Part shown: piece by piece, positions 18,034-27,058 of the stretch
Layout of the letters: each line of letters opens with the position of its first letter
Position numbering within the stretch: position 1 is the first letter of the stretch
Assembly: GCF_900114185.1 (NCBI RefSeq)
Contig: NZ_FOSE01000001.1
Location: 1,265,749 to 1,329,748 of the forward strand
Length of the DNA stretch: 64,000 nt
Source: Cellulomonas sp. KH9
Lineage (GTDB): Bacteria; Actinomycetota; Actinomycetes; Actinomycetales; Cellulomonadaceae
Direction of reading: 5' to 3'
Made by a program: the position numbers and the translations under genes
The notes under the pieces: model-generated
Told to the model about the DNA's origin: nothing
Databases searched by the model: none
What the model saw: only the letters and a program-made list of their open reading frames with translations

Positions 18034-19281
18034 TCATGCCGCGGGAGGACCCGCGACCGCGACCGCGAACGCCGGCGCGGCGAGGTCGCGCGCGTCGAAC
18101 GCCGCCGCCACCGCCGCCGCGACCGCGTCCACGTCCGCGTCCCGGACCAGCGCGATCGCGGAGCCGCCGAACCCGCCGCCGGTCATCCGTGCACCGAGCG
18201 CGCCGGCGTCGAGGGCCGCCTCCACGGCGACGTCGAGCTCACGGCAGGAGACCTCGTAGTCGTCGCGCAGCGAGGCGTGCGAGGCGTCCATGAGCGGGCC
18301 GACGGCCGCCACGTCGCCCGCGTCGAGCGCCTCGACGAAGGCGCGGACGCGCGAGATCTCGGACGTGACGTGCCGGACGCGGCGCACGAGGACGTCACCG
18401 TCGGCGGCGGTGGCGAGAGCGGCCAGCGCGGCGTCGGTGCCCTCGGCGGCGTCGGCGACCTCGCGCAGCGACGCGACACCGAGCCGCCGTGCCGCGTCCT
18501 CGCACGCGGCGCGGCGCTGCGCGTACTCCCCGTCGACGTGCGAGTGCTCGGCACGGGTGTCGACCACCAGCAGCGCCAGGCCGTGCGCGGCCAGGTCGAA
18601 GGGCACGTGCCGCACACCGCCGTCGCGGCAGTCCAGCAGCAGCGCGTGCCCCGCGCGTGCCCGCAGCGACGCGGCCTGGTCCATGCCGCCCGTCGGTGCG
18701 CCCGCCATCTCGTTCTCGGCGCGCACGCACAGCTCGGCGACGCGGGCCCGGCCGGCGTCGTCCCGTGCGGCGCCGTCGGCGTCGACCCCGCCGGCCAGGC
18801 CGAGGTCGTGCACCGCGTCGAGCGCGACCGCGACCGACGCCTCGAGCGCCGCCGACGACGACAGACCCGCGCCGAACGGCACGCACGAGTCGATCGCGAC
18901 GTCGAACCCCCCGACGTCGTGGCCCGCCTCGCGCAGGGCCCACGCCACGCCCACGACGTAGGCCGCCCAGCCGGTCACCGCGCCGGGCACGGCGTGCGCC
19001 AGGCGCACCTCGCGGGCCCCGGCCGGCTCCTGCGCCGACACCAGGCGCACGAGGTCGTCGTCGCGCCGGGCGACCGCGGCGTACGTGCGGTGCGGCAGTG
19101 CGACGGGCAGCGCGAGGCCGGCGTTGTAGTCCGTGTGCTCACCGATGAGGTTGACGCGGCCGGGGGCGGACCAGACGCCGTCGGGTGCGGACCCGAACGT
19201 CGCGGCGAACAGCGCACGGGCGCGCTCCTCGCCCGCGGGGCGGTCCCAGGCGGCCGTCCAGACGGGGGCGGTGTCGGTCAT
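18034..19281 (-). CDS. galK: Galactokinase
   Basis: GalK phosphorylates alpha-D-galactose with ATP in the Leloir pathway. The 415-residue product has all GHMP landmarks: the galactokinase signature GRVNLIGEHTDYN near residues 41-53, the ATP loop GAGLSSSAALE and the C-terminal MTGGGFGGSAI. GGAG precedes the ATG at 19281 by about 10 nt. It is the last gene of deoR-galT-galK; no galE is in the window. Confidence 0.96.
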   Translation of the reverse strand: MTDTAPVWTAAWDRPAGEERARALFAATFGSAPDGVWSAPGRVNLIGEHTDYNAGLALPVALPHRTYAAVARRDDDLVRLVSAQEPAGAREVRLAHAVPGAVTGWAAYVVGVAWALREAGHDVGGFDVAIDSCVPFGAGLSSSAALEASVAVALDAVHDLGLAGGVDADGAARDDAGRARVAELCVRAENEMAGAPTGGMDQAASLRARAGHALLLDCRDGGVRHVPFDLAAHGLALLVVDTRAEHSHVDGEYAQRRAACEDAARRLGVASLREVADAAEGTDAALAALATAADGDVLVRRVRHVTSEISRVRAFVEALDAGDVAAVGPLMDASHASLRDDYEVSCRELDVAVEAALDAGALGARMTGGGFGGSAIALVRDADVDAVAAAVAAAFDARDLAAPAFAVAVAGPPAA

Positions 19282-19367
19282 GGTGGCGTGCTCCGGGCTC
19301 GTGCGTGCGGGGGACGGGGGTGCCGCGGAGGCCGGGGGCGTCGCGGGCGTGCCCGCGGCCGACCGGC

Positions 19368-20573
19368 TCACGCCAGCTCCTGCAGACGGCGCGCGATGCG
19401 CTCGGGCGTGGTGTCGGAGATCCACGACGCCATCGCGGACTCCACCCCGGCCAGGTACTTGAGCTTGCCCGGCGCGCGCAGCACGGAGAAGACCTGCAGG
19501 TGCAGGCGGGACACGTCGCGCCCCTCGCGCACCGGGGCCTGGTGCCAGCCGCTGATGTAGGGCAGCGGGATCGCACCCCCGTCACCGTCGACGAAGAACT
19601 GGTCGAGCCGGCGCAGCAGGGTGAGGTAGGTGGTCGACAGGTCGGCCTTCTCGGCGTCGGTCAGCGCCGGCAGGTCCGGCACGTCGCGCCGCGGTGCGAG
19701 GTGCACCTCGACGGGCCACCGCGCGGCGTACGGGACGTACGCCACCCAGTGCTCGGACTCCAGCACCACCCGGCGGCCGTGGCGCAGCTCGGCGTCGAGG
19801 ACGTCGCGCAGCAGCAGCCGACCCGTGGTCTCGTGGTGCGCCCGCGCCTGCCGCAGCATCGCCTGCGTCCGCGGGGTCACGTACGGGAACGCGTAGATCT
19901 GGCCGTGGGGGTGGTGCAGGGTGACGCCGATCTCCTTGCCGCGGTTCTCGAAGCAGAACACCTGCTCGACACCGGGCAGCGCGGACAGCTCGCGCGTGCG
20001 GTCGGTCCACGCCTCGACGACCGTGCGCATGCGCCGCGGCCCGACGGTGGCCAGGGACGCCGTCGGGTCCGACGAGAAGCAGATGACCTCGCAGCGGCCC
20101 ACGCCCGCGCGGCGCTGCCACAGCGGCTCGCCGTCGACGAGCTCGGTGCCGGTGTCGACCCCGGGCACGGTCATGAGGGAGGGGAACCGGTTCTCGAACA
20201 CGACGACGTCGTAGTCCGTGTCGGGGATCTCCCCGTCCTGGTAGGCCGCGCCGGGCCGCGCCGGGGCGAGGGGGTTCGCGTCCGCCGGGGGCAGGAAGGT
20301 GCGGTTCATGCGGTGCGCCGCCATGGGGATCCACTCGCCGGTGAGCGGGTCCAGGCGCAGCTCGGGGCCGGTGACGGGGTGCGCGACGCCGTCGGCGTCG
20401 ACGACGGGGGCGTACCGGTCGGGCAGCGGGCGCGGGTCGTCGAGGCGCCGCGTGGCCGCGCCGGAGACGTACGGCTCGGAGTCGTCGAAGTAGATCAGCT
20501 CGCGGCCGTCGGCCAGCCGGGTGGCGGTGCGGCGCACGCGGGCGGTGACGTCGGGCTGCTGTTCGGTGCTCAC
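19368..20573 (-). CDS. galT: Galactose-1-phosphate uridylyltransferase
   Basis: GalT exchanges UMP between UDP-glucose and galactose-1-phosphate. The 401-residue product carries the active-site HHPHGQ (nucleophilic second His) and the preceding CFENRGKEIGVT. The C-terminal half holds EVHLAPRRDVPDL and SGWHQAPVR. The GTG at 20573 overlaps the deoR stop by four bases (GTGA), so the two are coupled. The stop lies 86 nt before galK. Confidence 0.96.
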   Translation of the reverse strand: MSTEQQPDVTARVRRTATRLADGRELIYFDDSEPYVSGAATRRLDDPRPLPDRYAPVVDADGVAHPVTGPELRLDPLTGEWIPMAAHRMNRTFLPPADANPLAPARPGAAYQDGEIPDTDYDVVVFENRFPSLMTVPGVDTGTELVDGEPLWQRRAGVGRCEVICFSSDPTASLATVGPRRMRTVVEAWTDRTRELSALPGVEQVFCFENRGKEIGVTLHHPHGQIYAFPYVTPRTQAMLRQARAHHETTGRLLLRDVLDAELRHGRRVVLESEHWVAYVPYAARWPVEVHLAPRRDVPDLPALTDAEKADLSTTYLTLLRRLDQFFVDGDGGAIPLPYISGWHQAPVREGRDVSRLHLQVFSVLRAPGKLKYLAGVESAMASWISDTTPERIARRLQELA

Positions 20574-21382
20574 GGCTGCTCTCCGGGGGGTGCGGGGGTG
20601 GCGGTCGGGTCGGCCAGCACGAGGCGGGCGACGGCGTCGGCCAGGTGGGCGCGTGCGTCGGGGGCGAGCCCGCTGTCGACGACCAGGGTGTCGATCTCGT
20701 CGAGGCCGCAGATGCGCGCCAGGCCGACCGTGCCCCACTTGGTGTGGTCGGCCAGGACGGTGGTCGCGGCGGCGCAGCGCACCAGGGCGCGGTCGGTGGC
20801 GGCCTCGGCGAGGTTGGGGGTCGTGGCGCCGTCGGCGTCGAGGCCGTGCACGCCGAGGAAGGCGCGGTCGACGCGCAGGTGGTGCAGGGTGGCGTCGGCG
20901 ACGGGCCCGACGAGCGCGTCGGACGGGGTGCGGGTGCCGCCGGTGAGCACGACCTCGACGTCGGGGACGCCGTGCAGGGCGTCGGCGACGCGCAGCCCGT
21001 TGGTCACGACCGTGAGCGGGCGCAGCGCGGGGTCGGCCGCGATCAGGGTGGCGAGCAGCCAGGTCGTGGTACCGGCGGACAGCGCGAGCGACTGGCCCGG
21101 CTCGACGTCGGCGATCGCGGCCCGGGCGATCGCCGACTTCTCCGCCGAGGACCACGTGCGCTTCGCCTCGAAGCCCGGCTCGTCGGTCGACCGGGCGGGG
21201 GTGTCGGGGGCCACGGCGCCGCCGTGGACGCGCCGCACCAGGCCGTCGCGGGCGAGCTCGGCGATGTCGCGGCGGACCGTCATGTCGGAGACGTCCAGCG
21301 CGACCACCAGGTCGGAGACGCGGACGGCGCCGTGGACGCGGACCTCGTCGAGGATCCGCTCCCGCCGTTGGGTGGCCAGCAT
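20570..21382 (-). CDS. DeoR family regulator of the galactose operon
   Basis: The 270-residue product has an N-terminal DeoR helix-turn-helix (RRERILDEVRVHGAVRVSDL, then SDMTVRRDIAELARDGLVRRVHGG) and a sugar-phosphate isomerase-like sensor domain (ALSAGTTTWLLA, VVTNGL, FLGVHGLD). It probably binds a galactose-pathway sugar phosphate and represses its own operon. I chose the ATG at 21382: GATACT ends 6 nt before it (leaderless promoter), and the product then begins in the usual MLATQRRERIL way. An ATG at 21397 is possible but less typical. Confidence 0.9.
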   Translation of the reverse strand: MLATQRRERILDEVRVHGAVRVSDLVVALDVSDMTVRRDIAELARDGLVRRVHGGAVAPDTPARSTDEPGFEAKRTWSSAEKSAIARAAIADVEPGQSLALSAGTTTWLLATLIAADPALRPLTVVTNGLRVADALHGVPDVEVVLTGGTRTPSDALVGPVADATLHHLRVDRAFLGVHGLDADGATTPNLAEAATDRALVRCAAATTVLADHTKWGTVGLARICGLDEIDTLVVDSGLAPDARAHLADAVARLVLADPTATPAPPGEQP

Positions 21383-21384
21383 GG

Positions 21385-21419
21385 GAACAGTATCCATCAC
21401 GACCGAACAGAAACCAACA
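21385..21419 (-). promoter_or_regulatory. Promoter and candidate DeoR operator of deoR-galT-galK
   Basis: On the minus strand TTGGTT - 17 nt - GATACT leads directly into the ATG at 21382. The hexamer CTGTTC occurs twice exactly 20 bp apart (as GAACAG at 21385-21390 and 21405-21410), overlapping the promoter. Direct repeats of this type are typical DeoR-family operators. Confidence 0.55.
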
Positions 21420-21460
21420 TCGCACAGCGGGTCCACCGGGCGGTACCGCCCCACGACGGC

Positions 21461-21503
21461 GACGGGGCGGACGCGGCGCCGTGGGCACCGCGCCCGCCCC
21501 GTC
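21461..21503 (-). terminator. Long hairpin downstream of the xylanase gene
   Basis: GACGGGGCGG (21461-21470) pairs with CCGCCCCGTC (21494-21503) around an inner GCGG/CCGC stem. It begins 21 bp past the xylanase stop and separates that gene from the deoR promoter. Confidence 0.55.
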
Positions 21504-21523
21504 AGGTGCGGACGATCAGGTCG

Positions 21524-23014
<1,491 letters not shown>

Positions 23015-23022
23015 TTAACGTC

Positions 23023-23071
23023 AATACTTTCGGAGCCGCAGCAGAGAGTTTCGACGCGTCCTAATCGTTTC
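23023..23071. promoter_or_regulatory. Candidate operator cluster upstream of the xylanase
   Basis: Read on the minus strand, three related elements occur: GAAACGATT (23063-23071), CGAAACTCTC (23044-23053) and CGAAAGTATT (23023-23032), spaced 19-21 bp apart, followed by TTGACG and GTTAAA. CGAAA/TTTCG elements are typical of LacI-family control of actinobacterial xylan genes. The 262-bp intergenic region holds no other gene. The exact promoter is not clear. Confidence 0.4.
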
Positions 23072-23213
23072 ACCACTCGCGGAGGCGATCGCGTCATCCC
23101 CTGTGGGCGGTTACGTTGGGAAAGTGACGTGACCTGCGTCACGTGCGCAGCGATCATGACCAGGTGCAACGCGCGACGACGCGCCGAAATTATCGGCGTG
23201 GACGGGCGAGGAC

Positions 23214-24380
23214 TCAGCGCCCGACGGGCGACAGGTCCAGCGGGCGGCCCGCCAGGTTCCGCGGCCGGGACGCGAGGGTCCGGGCGACCGAGCGCAGCAC
23301 CGCGGCGGCGGGGGAGTCCGGGGCCGTCAGGACCACCGGGGCACCACCGTCGCCGGCCTCCCGCAGCGCGACGTCCAGCGGCACCTGGCCCAGCAGCGGC
23401 ACGGCCGCCCCGGTCAGCCGCGTGAGGTTGTCCGCCACCCGCTGACCGCCGCCGGCGCCGAAGAGCTCCAACCGGCTGCCGTCGGGCTGCTCGAGCCAGG
23501 ACATGTTCTCGACCACGCCCACCACGCGCTGGCGGGTCTGCACGGCCACGGCACCGGCGCGCTCCGCCACCTCCGCCGCGGCGACCTGCGGCGTCGTCAC
23601 GACCACCAGCTCGGACCCCGGCAGCAGCTGCGCCACGGAGATCGCGATGTCGCCCGTCCCGGGGGGCAGGTCCAGCAGCAGCACGTCCAGGTCGCCCCAG
23701 AAGACGTCCGCGAGGAACTGCTGCAGCGCCCGGTGCAGCATCGGCCCGCGCCAGACCACCGGCTGCCCGGCCGGCACGAACATGCCGATCGACACGACCT
23801 TGACGTCGTGCGCCACCGGCGGCAGCAGCATGTCGTCGACCTTCGTCGGCGGGCGGTCCACGCCGAGCATGCGCGGGATGGAGAAGCCGTAGATGTCGGC
23901 GTCGACGACGCCCACCCGCAGCCCGTCGGCCGCCATGGCCACCGCCAGGTTGGCCGTGACCGACGACTTGCCGACGCCGCCCTTGCCCGAGGCGACCGCG
24001 ATGACCTTGGTCAACGACCCGGGCTGGGCGAAGGGGATCTGCGGCTCGGCGTCCGTGCCGCGCAGCATCGTGCGCAGGGCGGCACGCTGCTCGGCGGACA
24101 TCACGCCCAGGTCGACGCGCACGCCGACCACGCCGTCCAGGGGGGCCACCGCAGCCGTCACGTCGCGCGTGAGCGTCTCCTTCAGGGGGCACCCGGGCGT
24201 CGTCAGGTCCAGGCCGACGACGACGAACGCGCCACCGTCGCGCGGTTCGACGTCCACCGAGCGCACCATCCCGAGGTCCGTGATCGGACGACGGATCTCG
24301 GGGTCCTGCACGCCGGCCAGGGCCGTGCGGACGGCGTCGACGAGCGGGTCGGCGGGCGCGGGGGTCTCAAGAGGCGGCAC
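23214..24380 (-). CDS. mrp: Mrp/NBP35-type P-loop ATPase
   Basis: The 388-residue product has an N-terminal MIP18/DUF59 domain (about residues 12-95, with the TTPGCPL motif) and a ParA-like ATPase domain with the deviant Walker A GKGGVGKSS (about 131-139), VGVVDADIYGFSIP and LLLDLPPGTGD. Mrp proteins carry Fe-S clusters to apoproteins. The usual CXXC after ENMS is absent here (ENMSWLEQPDG). I start at the GTG at 24380 because TACGAT ends 6 nt before it, pointing to a leaderless transcript. Confidence 0.9.
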   Translation of the reverse strand: MPPLETPAPADPLVDAVRTALAGVQDPEIRRPITDLGMVRSVDVEPRDGGAFVVVGLDLTTPGCPLKETLTRDVTAAVAPLDGVVGVRVDLGVMSAEQRAALRTMLRGTDAEPQIPFAQPGSLTKVIAVASGKGGVGKSSVTANLAVAMAADGLRVGVVDADIYGFSIPRMLGVDRPPTKVDDMLLPPVAHDVKVVSIGMFVPAGQPVVWRGPMLHRALQQFLADVFWGDLDVLLLDLPPGTGDIAISVAQLLPGSELVVVTTPQVAAAEVAERAGAVAVQTRQRVVGVVENMSWLEQPDGSRLELFGAGGGQRVADNLTRLTGAAVPLLGQVPLDVALREAGDGGAPVVLTAPDSPAAAVLRSVARTLASRPRNLAGRPLDLSPVGR

Positions 24381-24433
24381 CCCACCATCGTAGGTCGCCC
24401 CCGCGTCGGCCCCGCGGGCCCGACGGCCCGCGA

Positions 24434-24970
24434 TCAGCGGTCGGTGGCGCCGCGTCGTGCCTCGCCGTGCCGGCGGTCCTGGTGGTCGTCCGCGGCCTGC
24501 TCCGTCTGCAGGTCCTCCAGCAGGCCGCGCAGCTCGGAGCGGACGAAGTCGCGGGTCGCGACCTCCGACAGCGCGATCCGCAGCGACGCCATCTCACGGG
24601 CCAGGAACTCGGTGTCCGCGAGGTTGCGCTCGGCCCGCTGCCGGTCCTGCTCCGCCGCGACCCGGTCCCGGTCCGCCTGGCGGTTCTGCGCGAGCAGGAT
24701 CAGCGGGGCCGCGTACGACGCCTGCAGCGACAGCATGAGCGTGAGGGCGGTGAAGCCGTTCTCCGCCTGGTCGAACCGCAGGTGCTCCGGGCCCCACGAG
24801 TTCCACGCCAGCCACACCACGCAGAACGCCGTCAGGTACAGGATGAACCGCGGGGTGCCGAGGAACCGCGCGATGGACTCCGAGACGCGCCCCGAGGCGT
24901 CCGCCTCGACCTGCCACCGGGGCAGCAGGGAGCGGCCGCGCACCCGCGGCTGGTCGAGACGCTCAGCCAC
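24434..24970 (-). CDS. DUF1003 membrane protein
   Basis: The 178-residue product has a DUF1003 core (about residues 30-125): two transmembrane helices (FILYLTAFCVVWLAWNSW and FTALTLMLSLQASYAAPLIL) followed by the conserved AQNRQADRDR and a charged helix. The cytoplasmic tail is acidic and basic mixed. The function of the family is unknown. The GTG at 24970 overlaps the end of the upstream PRC/CBS gene by 8 bp, with GGGAGG inside that gene as ribosome site, so both are coexpressed. Confidence 0.85.
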   Translation of the reverse strand: MAERLDQPRVRGRSLLPRWQVEADASGRVSESIARFLGTPRFILYLTAFCVVWLAWNSWGPEHLRFDQAENGFTALTLMLSLQASYAAPLILLAQNRQADRDRVAAEQDRQRAERNLADTEFLAREMASLRIALSEVATRDFVRSELRGLLEDLQTEQAADDHQDRRHGEARRGATDR

Positions 24971-26273
24971 GTCCCACCCTCCCGCCCTCCCGCGTCACCG
25001 GGGTGGGTCGCGTGGGCGGCCCGACGTGCACGTCGTCGGTCTCGCGCCAGTCGTCGGGCAGCAGGTGGTCCAGCACGTCGTCGACGGACACCGCGCCCAG
25101 CAGCCGACGCTGCTCGTCGACCACCGGCAGCGCCAGCAGGTTGTAGGTCGCCAGCTGGCGCGTCACGGTGAGCAGCGGCGCGTCCACCGCCACCGGCTCC
25201 AGGTCGGTGTCCACGATCTGCCCGATCGCCTCGTGCGGCGGCTCGCGCAGCATCCGCTGCAGGTGCACGACGCCGATGTAGCGGCCGGTCGGCGTCTCCA
25301 GCGGCGGGCGGGCGACGAAGACGAGCGACGCGAGGGCGGGGTTGAGGTCCTGACGCCGTACGTGGGCCAGCGCCGCGGCGATCGACGTCTCCGGCCCCAG
25401 GATCACCGGCTCGGTGGTCATCAGACCGCCCGCGGTGTTGTCCTCGTACGCCAGCAGGCGGCGCACGTCGTTGGCCTCGGCCGGCTCCATGAGCGCCAGC
25501 AGCTCGGCCGCCTGCTCGTGGGGCAGCTCGCCCAGCAGGTCGGCGGCGTCGTCGGGCTGCATCGCCTCGAGCACGTCGGCCGCGCGGCCGCGGTCCAGCC
25601 CGCCCAGGATCGCCACCTGGTCGTCCTCGGGCAGCTCCTCGAGCACGTCCGCCAGGCGCTCGTCGTCCAGCGCCGAGGCGACCTCCAGCCGGCGCCGCAC
25701 GCCCATGTCGTGCAGCACGTCCGCCAGGTCGGCCGGCTTGAGGTCCTCGTACTGCGCGAGCAGCAGCTGGGCGCCCTGCGCCTCCGACGGGCGGCCGAGG
25801 CCCACGACGTCCTCGACCGGCAGCAGCATCGTCTCGCCGCGTCGGCGCAGCAGGCCGCCGCGCTGGTCGGTGCGCCGCACGAAGACCTTGGTGACCCACC
25901 AGTCGCCGTTGCGCTGCAGCTCCATCGCCACGTCCTCGACGCGCGCCGTGCCCGAGCCGTCCGCGAGCTCGACCGTGCGGTCCAGCAGCTCACCGACCAC
26001 CAGCGTCTCGGACACGCGCTGCTCGAAGCGGCGCATGTTGACCAGCCCGGTGGAGATCACCTGGCCGGCGTCGACCGCCGTCACGCGCGTCAGCGGCAGG
26101 AAGACCCGGCGCCGGCCGGGGACCTCGACCACCAGGCCCACCGCGCGGGGTGCGCCCGTGAGGCGCACGAGCACGACGACGTCGCGCACCCGGCCGACCT
26201 CGTCGCCGATCGGGTCGAAGACGGCGGTGCCGGCGAGGCGCGCGACGAACACCCGGGCGCCGACGCTGCTCAC
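24963..26273 (-). CDS. PRC-barrel / MgtE-N / CBS-pair protein without channel domain
   Basis: The 436-residue soluble protein has PRC-barrel-like segments in residues 1-150 (GTAVFDPIGDEVGRVRDVV), an MgtE N-terminal superhelical domain (about 160-275, repeated LADVLEELPEDD-like motifs) and a CBS pair (about 280-405). MgtE magnesium channels have the same MgtE-N/CBS sensor but follow it with five membrane helices, missing here. It may sense Mg2+ or adenine nucleotides and act on the cotranslated DUF1003 membrane protein. TAGGCT ends 7 nt before the GTG at 26273 (leaderless). Confidence 0.85.
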   Translation of the reverse strand: MSSVGARVFVARLAGTAVFDPIGDEVGRVRDVVVLVRLTGAPRAVGLVVEVPGRRRVFLPLTRVTAVDAGQVISTGLVNMRRFEQRVSETLVVGELLDRTVELADGSGTARVEDVAMELQRNGDWWVTKVFVRRTDQRGGLLRRRGETMLLPVEDVVGLGRPSEAQGAQLLLAQYEDLKPADLADVLHDMGVRRRLEVASALDDERLADVLEELPEDDQVAILGGLDRGRAADVLEAMQPDDAADLLGELPHEQAAELLALMEPAEANDVRRLLAYEDNTAGGLMTTEPVILGPETSIAAALAHVRRQDLNPALASLVFVARPPLETPTGRYIGVVHLQRMLREPPHEAIGQIVDTDLEPVAVDAPLLTVTRQLATYNLLALPVVDEQRRLLGAVSVDDVLDHLLPDDWRETDDVHVGPPTRPTPVTREGGRVGRG

Positions 26274-26373
26274 GCCGGTCAGCCTAGACGCCGACCCTCC
26301 GTCCGGCCCGCCGCCGACCCGGCGAGCCGGACGCTCCCTGGCGGTGCCCGGGCCGGTGGGGGAGAATCAGCAC

Positions 26374-26997
26374 ATGTCGTTCTCGCAGTCCGAGCGGATC
26401 CCCACGACGCCCACCCTGCCGACGGGCGAGACCGTCGCGACCTACGGCACGTACCTGCAGGCGCAGAAGGCGGTCGAGCTGCTCGCCGAGAAGCAGTTCC
26501 CGGTGCGGGCGGTGACGATCGTCGGGACCGACCTGCGCATGGTCGAGCGCGTCATCCGGCGGCTGTCGTACCCGAGCGCGGCGCTGGGCGGGTTCCTGTC
26601 CGGGGCGTGGTTCGGTCTGTTCGTGGGGCTGATCCTCACCCTGTTCTCGACGGGCGGCACCGGCGTCATGCTGCCCGCCGTGCTGTTCGGCGGCGCGTTC
26701 GGCCTGCTCTTCTCGGTCATCGGGTACTCGTTGACGCGCGGTCGGCGGGACTTCGCGTCCGCCAGCCAGATCGTCGCGACCTCGTACTCGGTGCTCTGCC
26801 AGGCCGAGCACGCCCACCGGGCGCGCGCCCTGCTCGCGGGCACCGGCGGCGTGGTCTCGGGCTGGCCCGAGCCGGTGCGTCCGCCGTCGCCGCCCGTCGG
26901 GGCGCCGCCGTCCGACCCCCGCCCGGGGTACGGGCCGCCCGCGACCCCGCCGCCGCCGGCGCAGCCCCCCGCACCACCGACGCCCCCGAGCGCCTGA
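26374..26997 (+). CDS. General stress protein 17M-like membrane protein
   Basis: The 207-residue product has an N-terminal general-stress (YflT/GSP17M-type) domain (ATYGTYLQAQKAVELLAEKQFPV... VTIVGTDLRMVERV), two membrane helices (GGFLSGAWFGLFVGLILTLF and a second near residues 105-125) and a Pro-rich tail of about 45 residues. It is found next to the MgtE-N/CBS gene in other actinobacteria, which supports a shared envelope or stress role. GAGAAT ends 6 nt before the ATG at 26374, again leaderless and divergent from the CBS gene. Confidence 0.85.
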   Translation: MSFSQSERIPTTPTLPTGETVATYGTYLQAQKAVELLAEKQFPVRAVTIVGTDLRMVERVIRRLSYPSAALGGFLSGAWFGLFVGLILTLFSTGGTGVMLPAVLFGGAFGLLFSVIGYSLTRGRRDFASASQIVATSYSVLCQAEHAHRARALLAGTGGVVSGWPEPVRPPSPPVGAPPSDPRPGYGPPATPPPPAQPPAPPTPPSA

Positions 26998-27058
26998 GCC
27001 CCGGCGGGCCGTCGAGGGCCGCGCCGGGACGTCGCGCCGGGACCCGGCGCCGCGGGGC

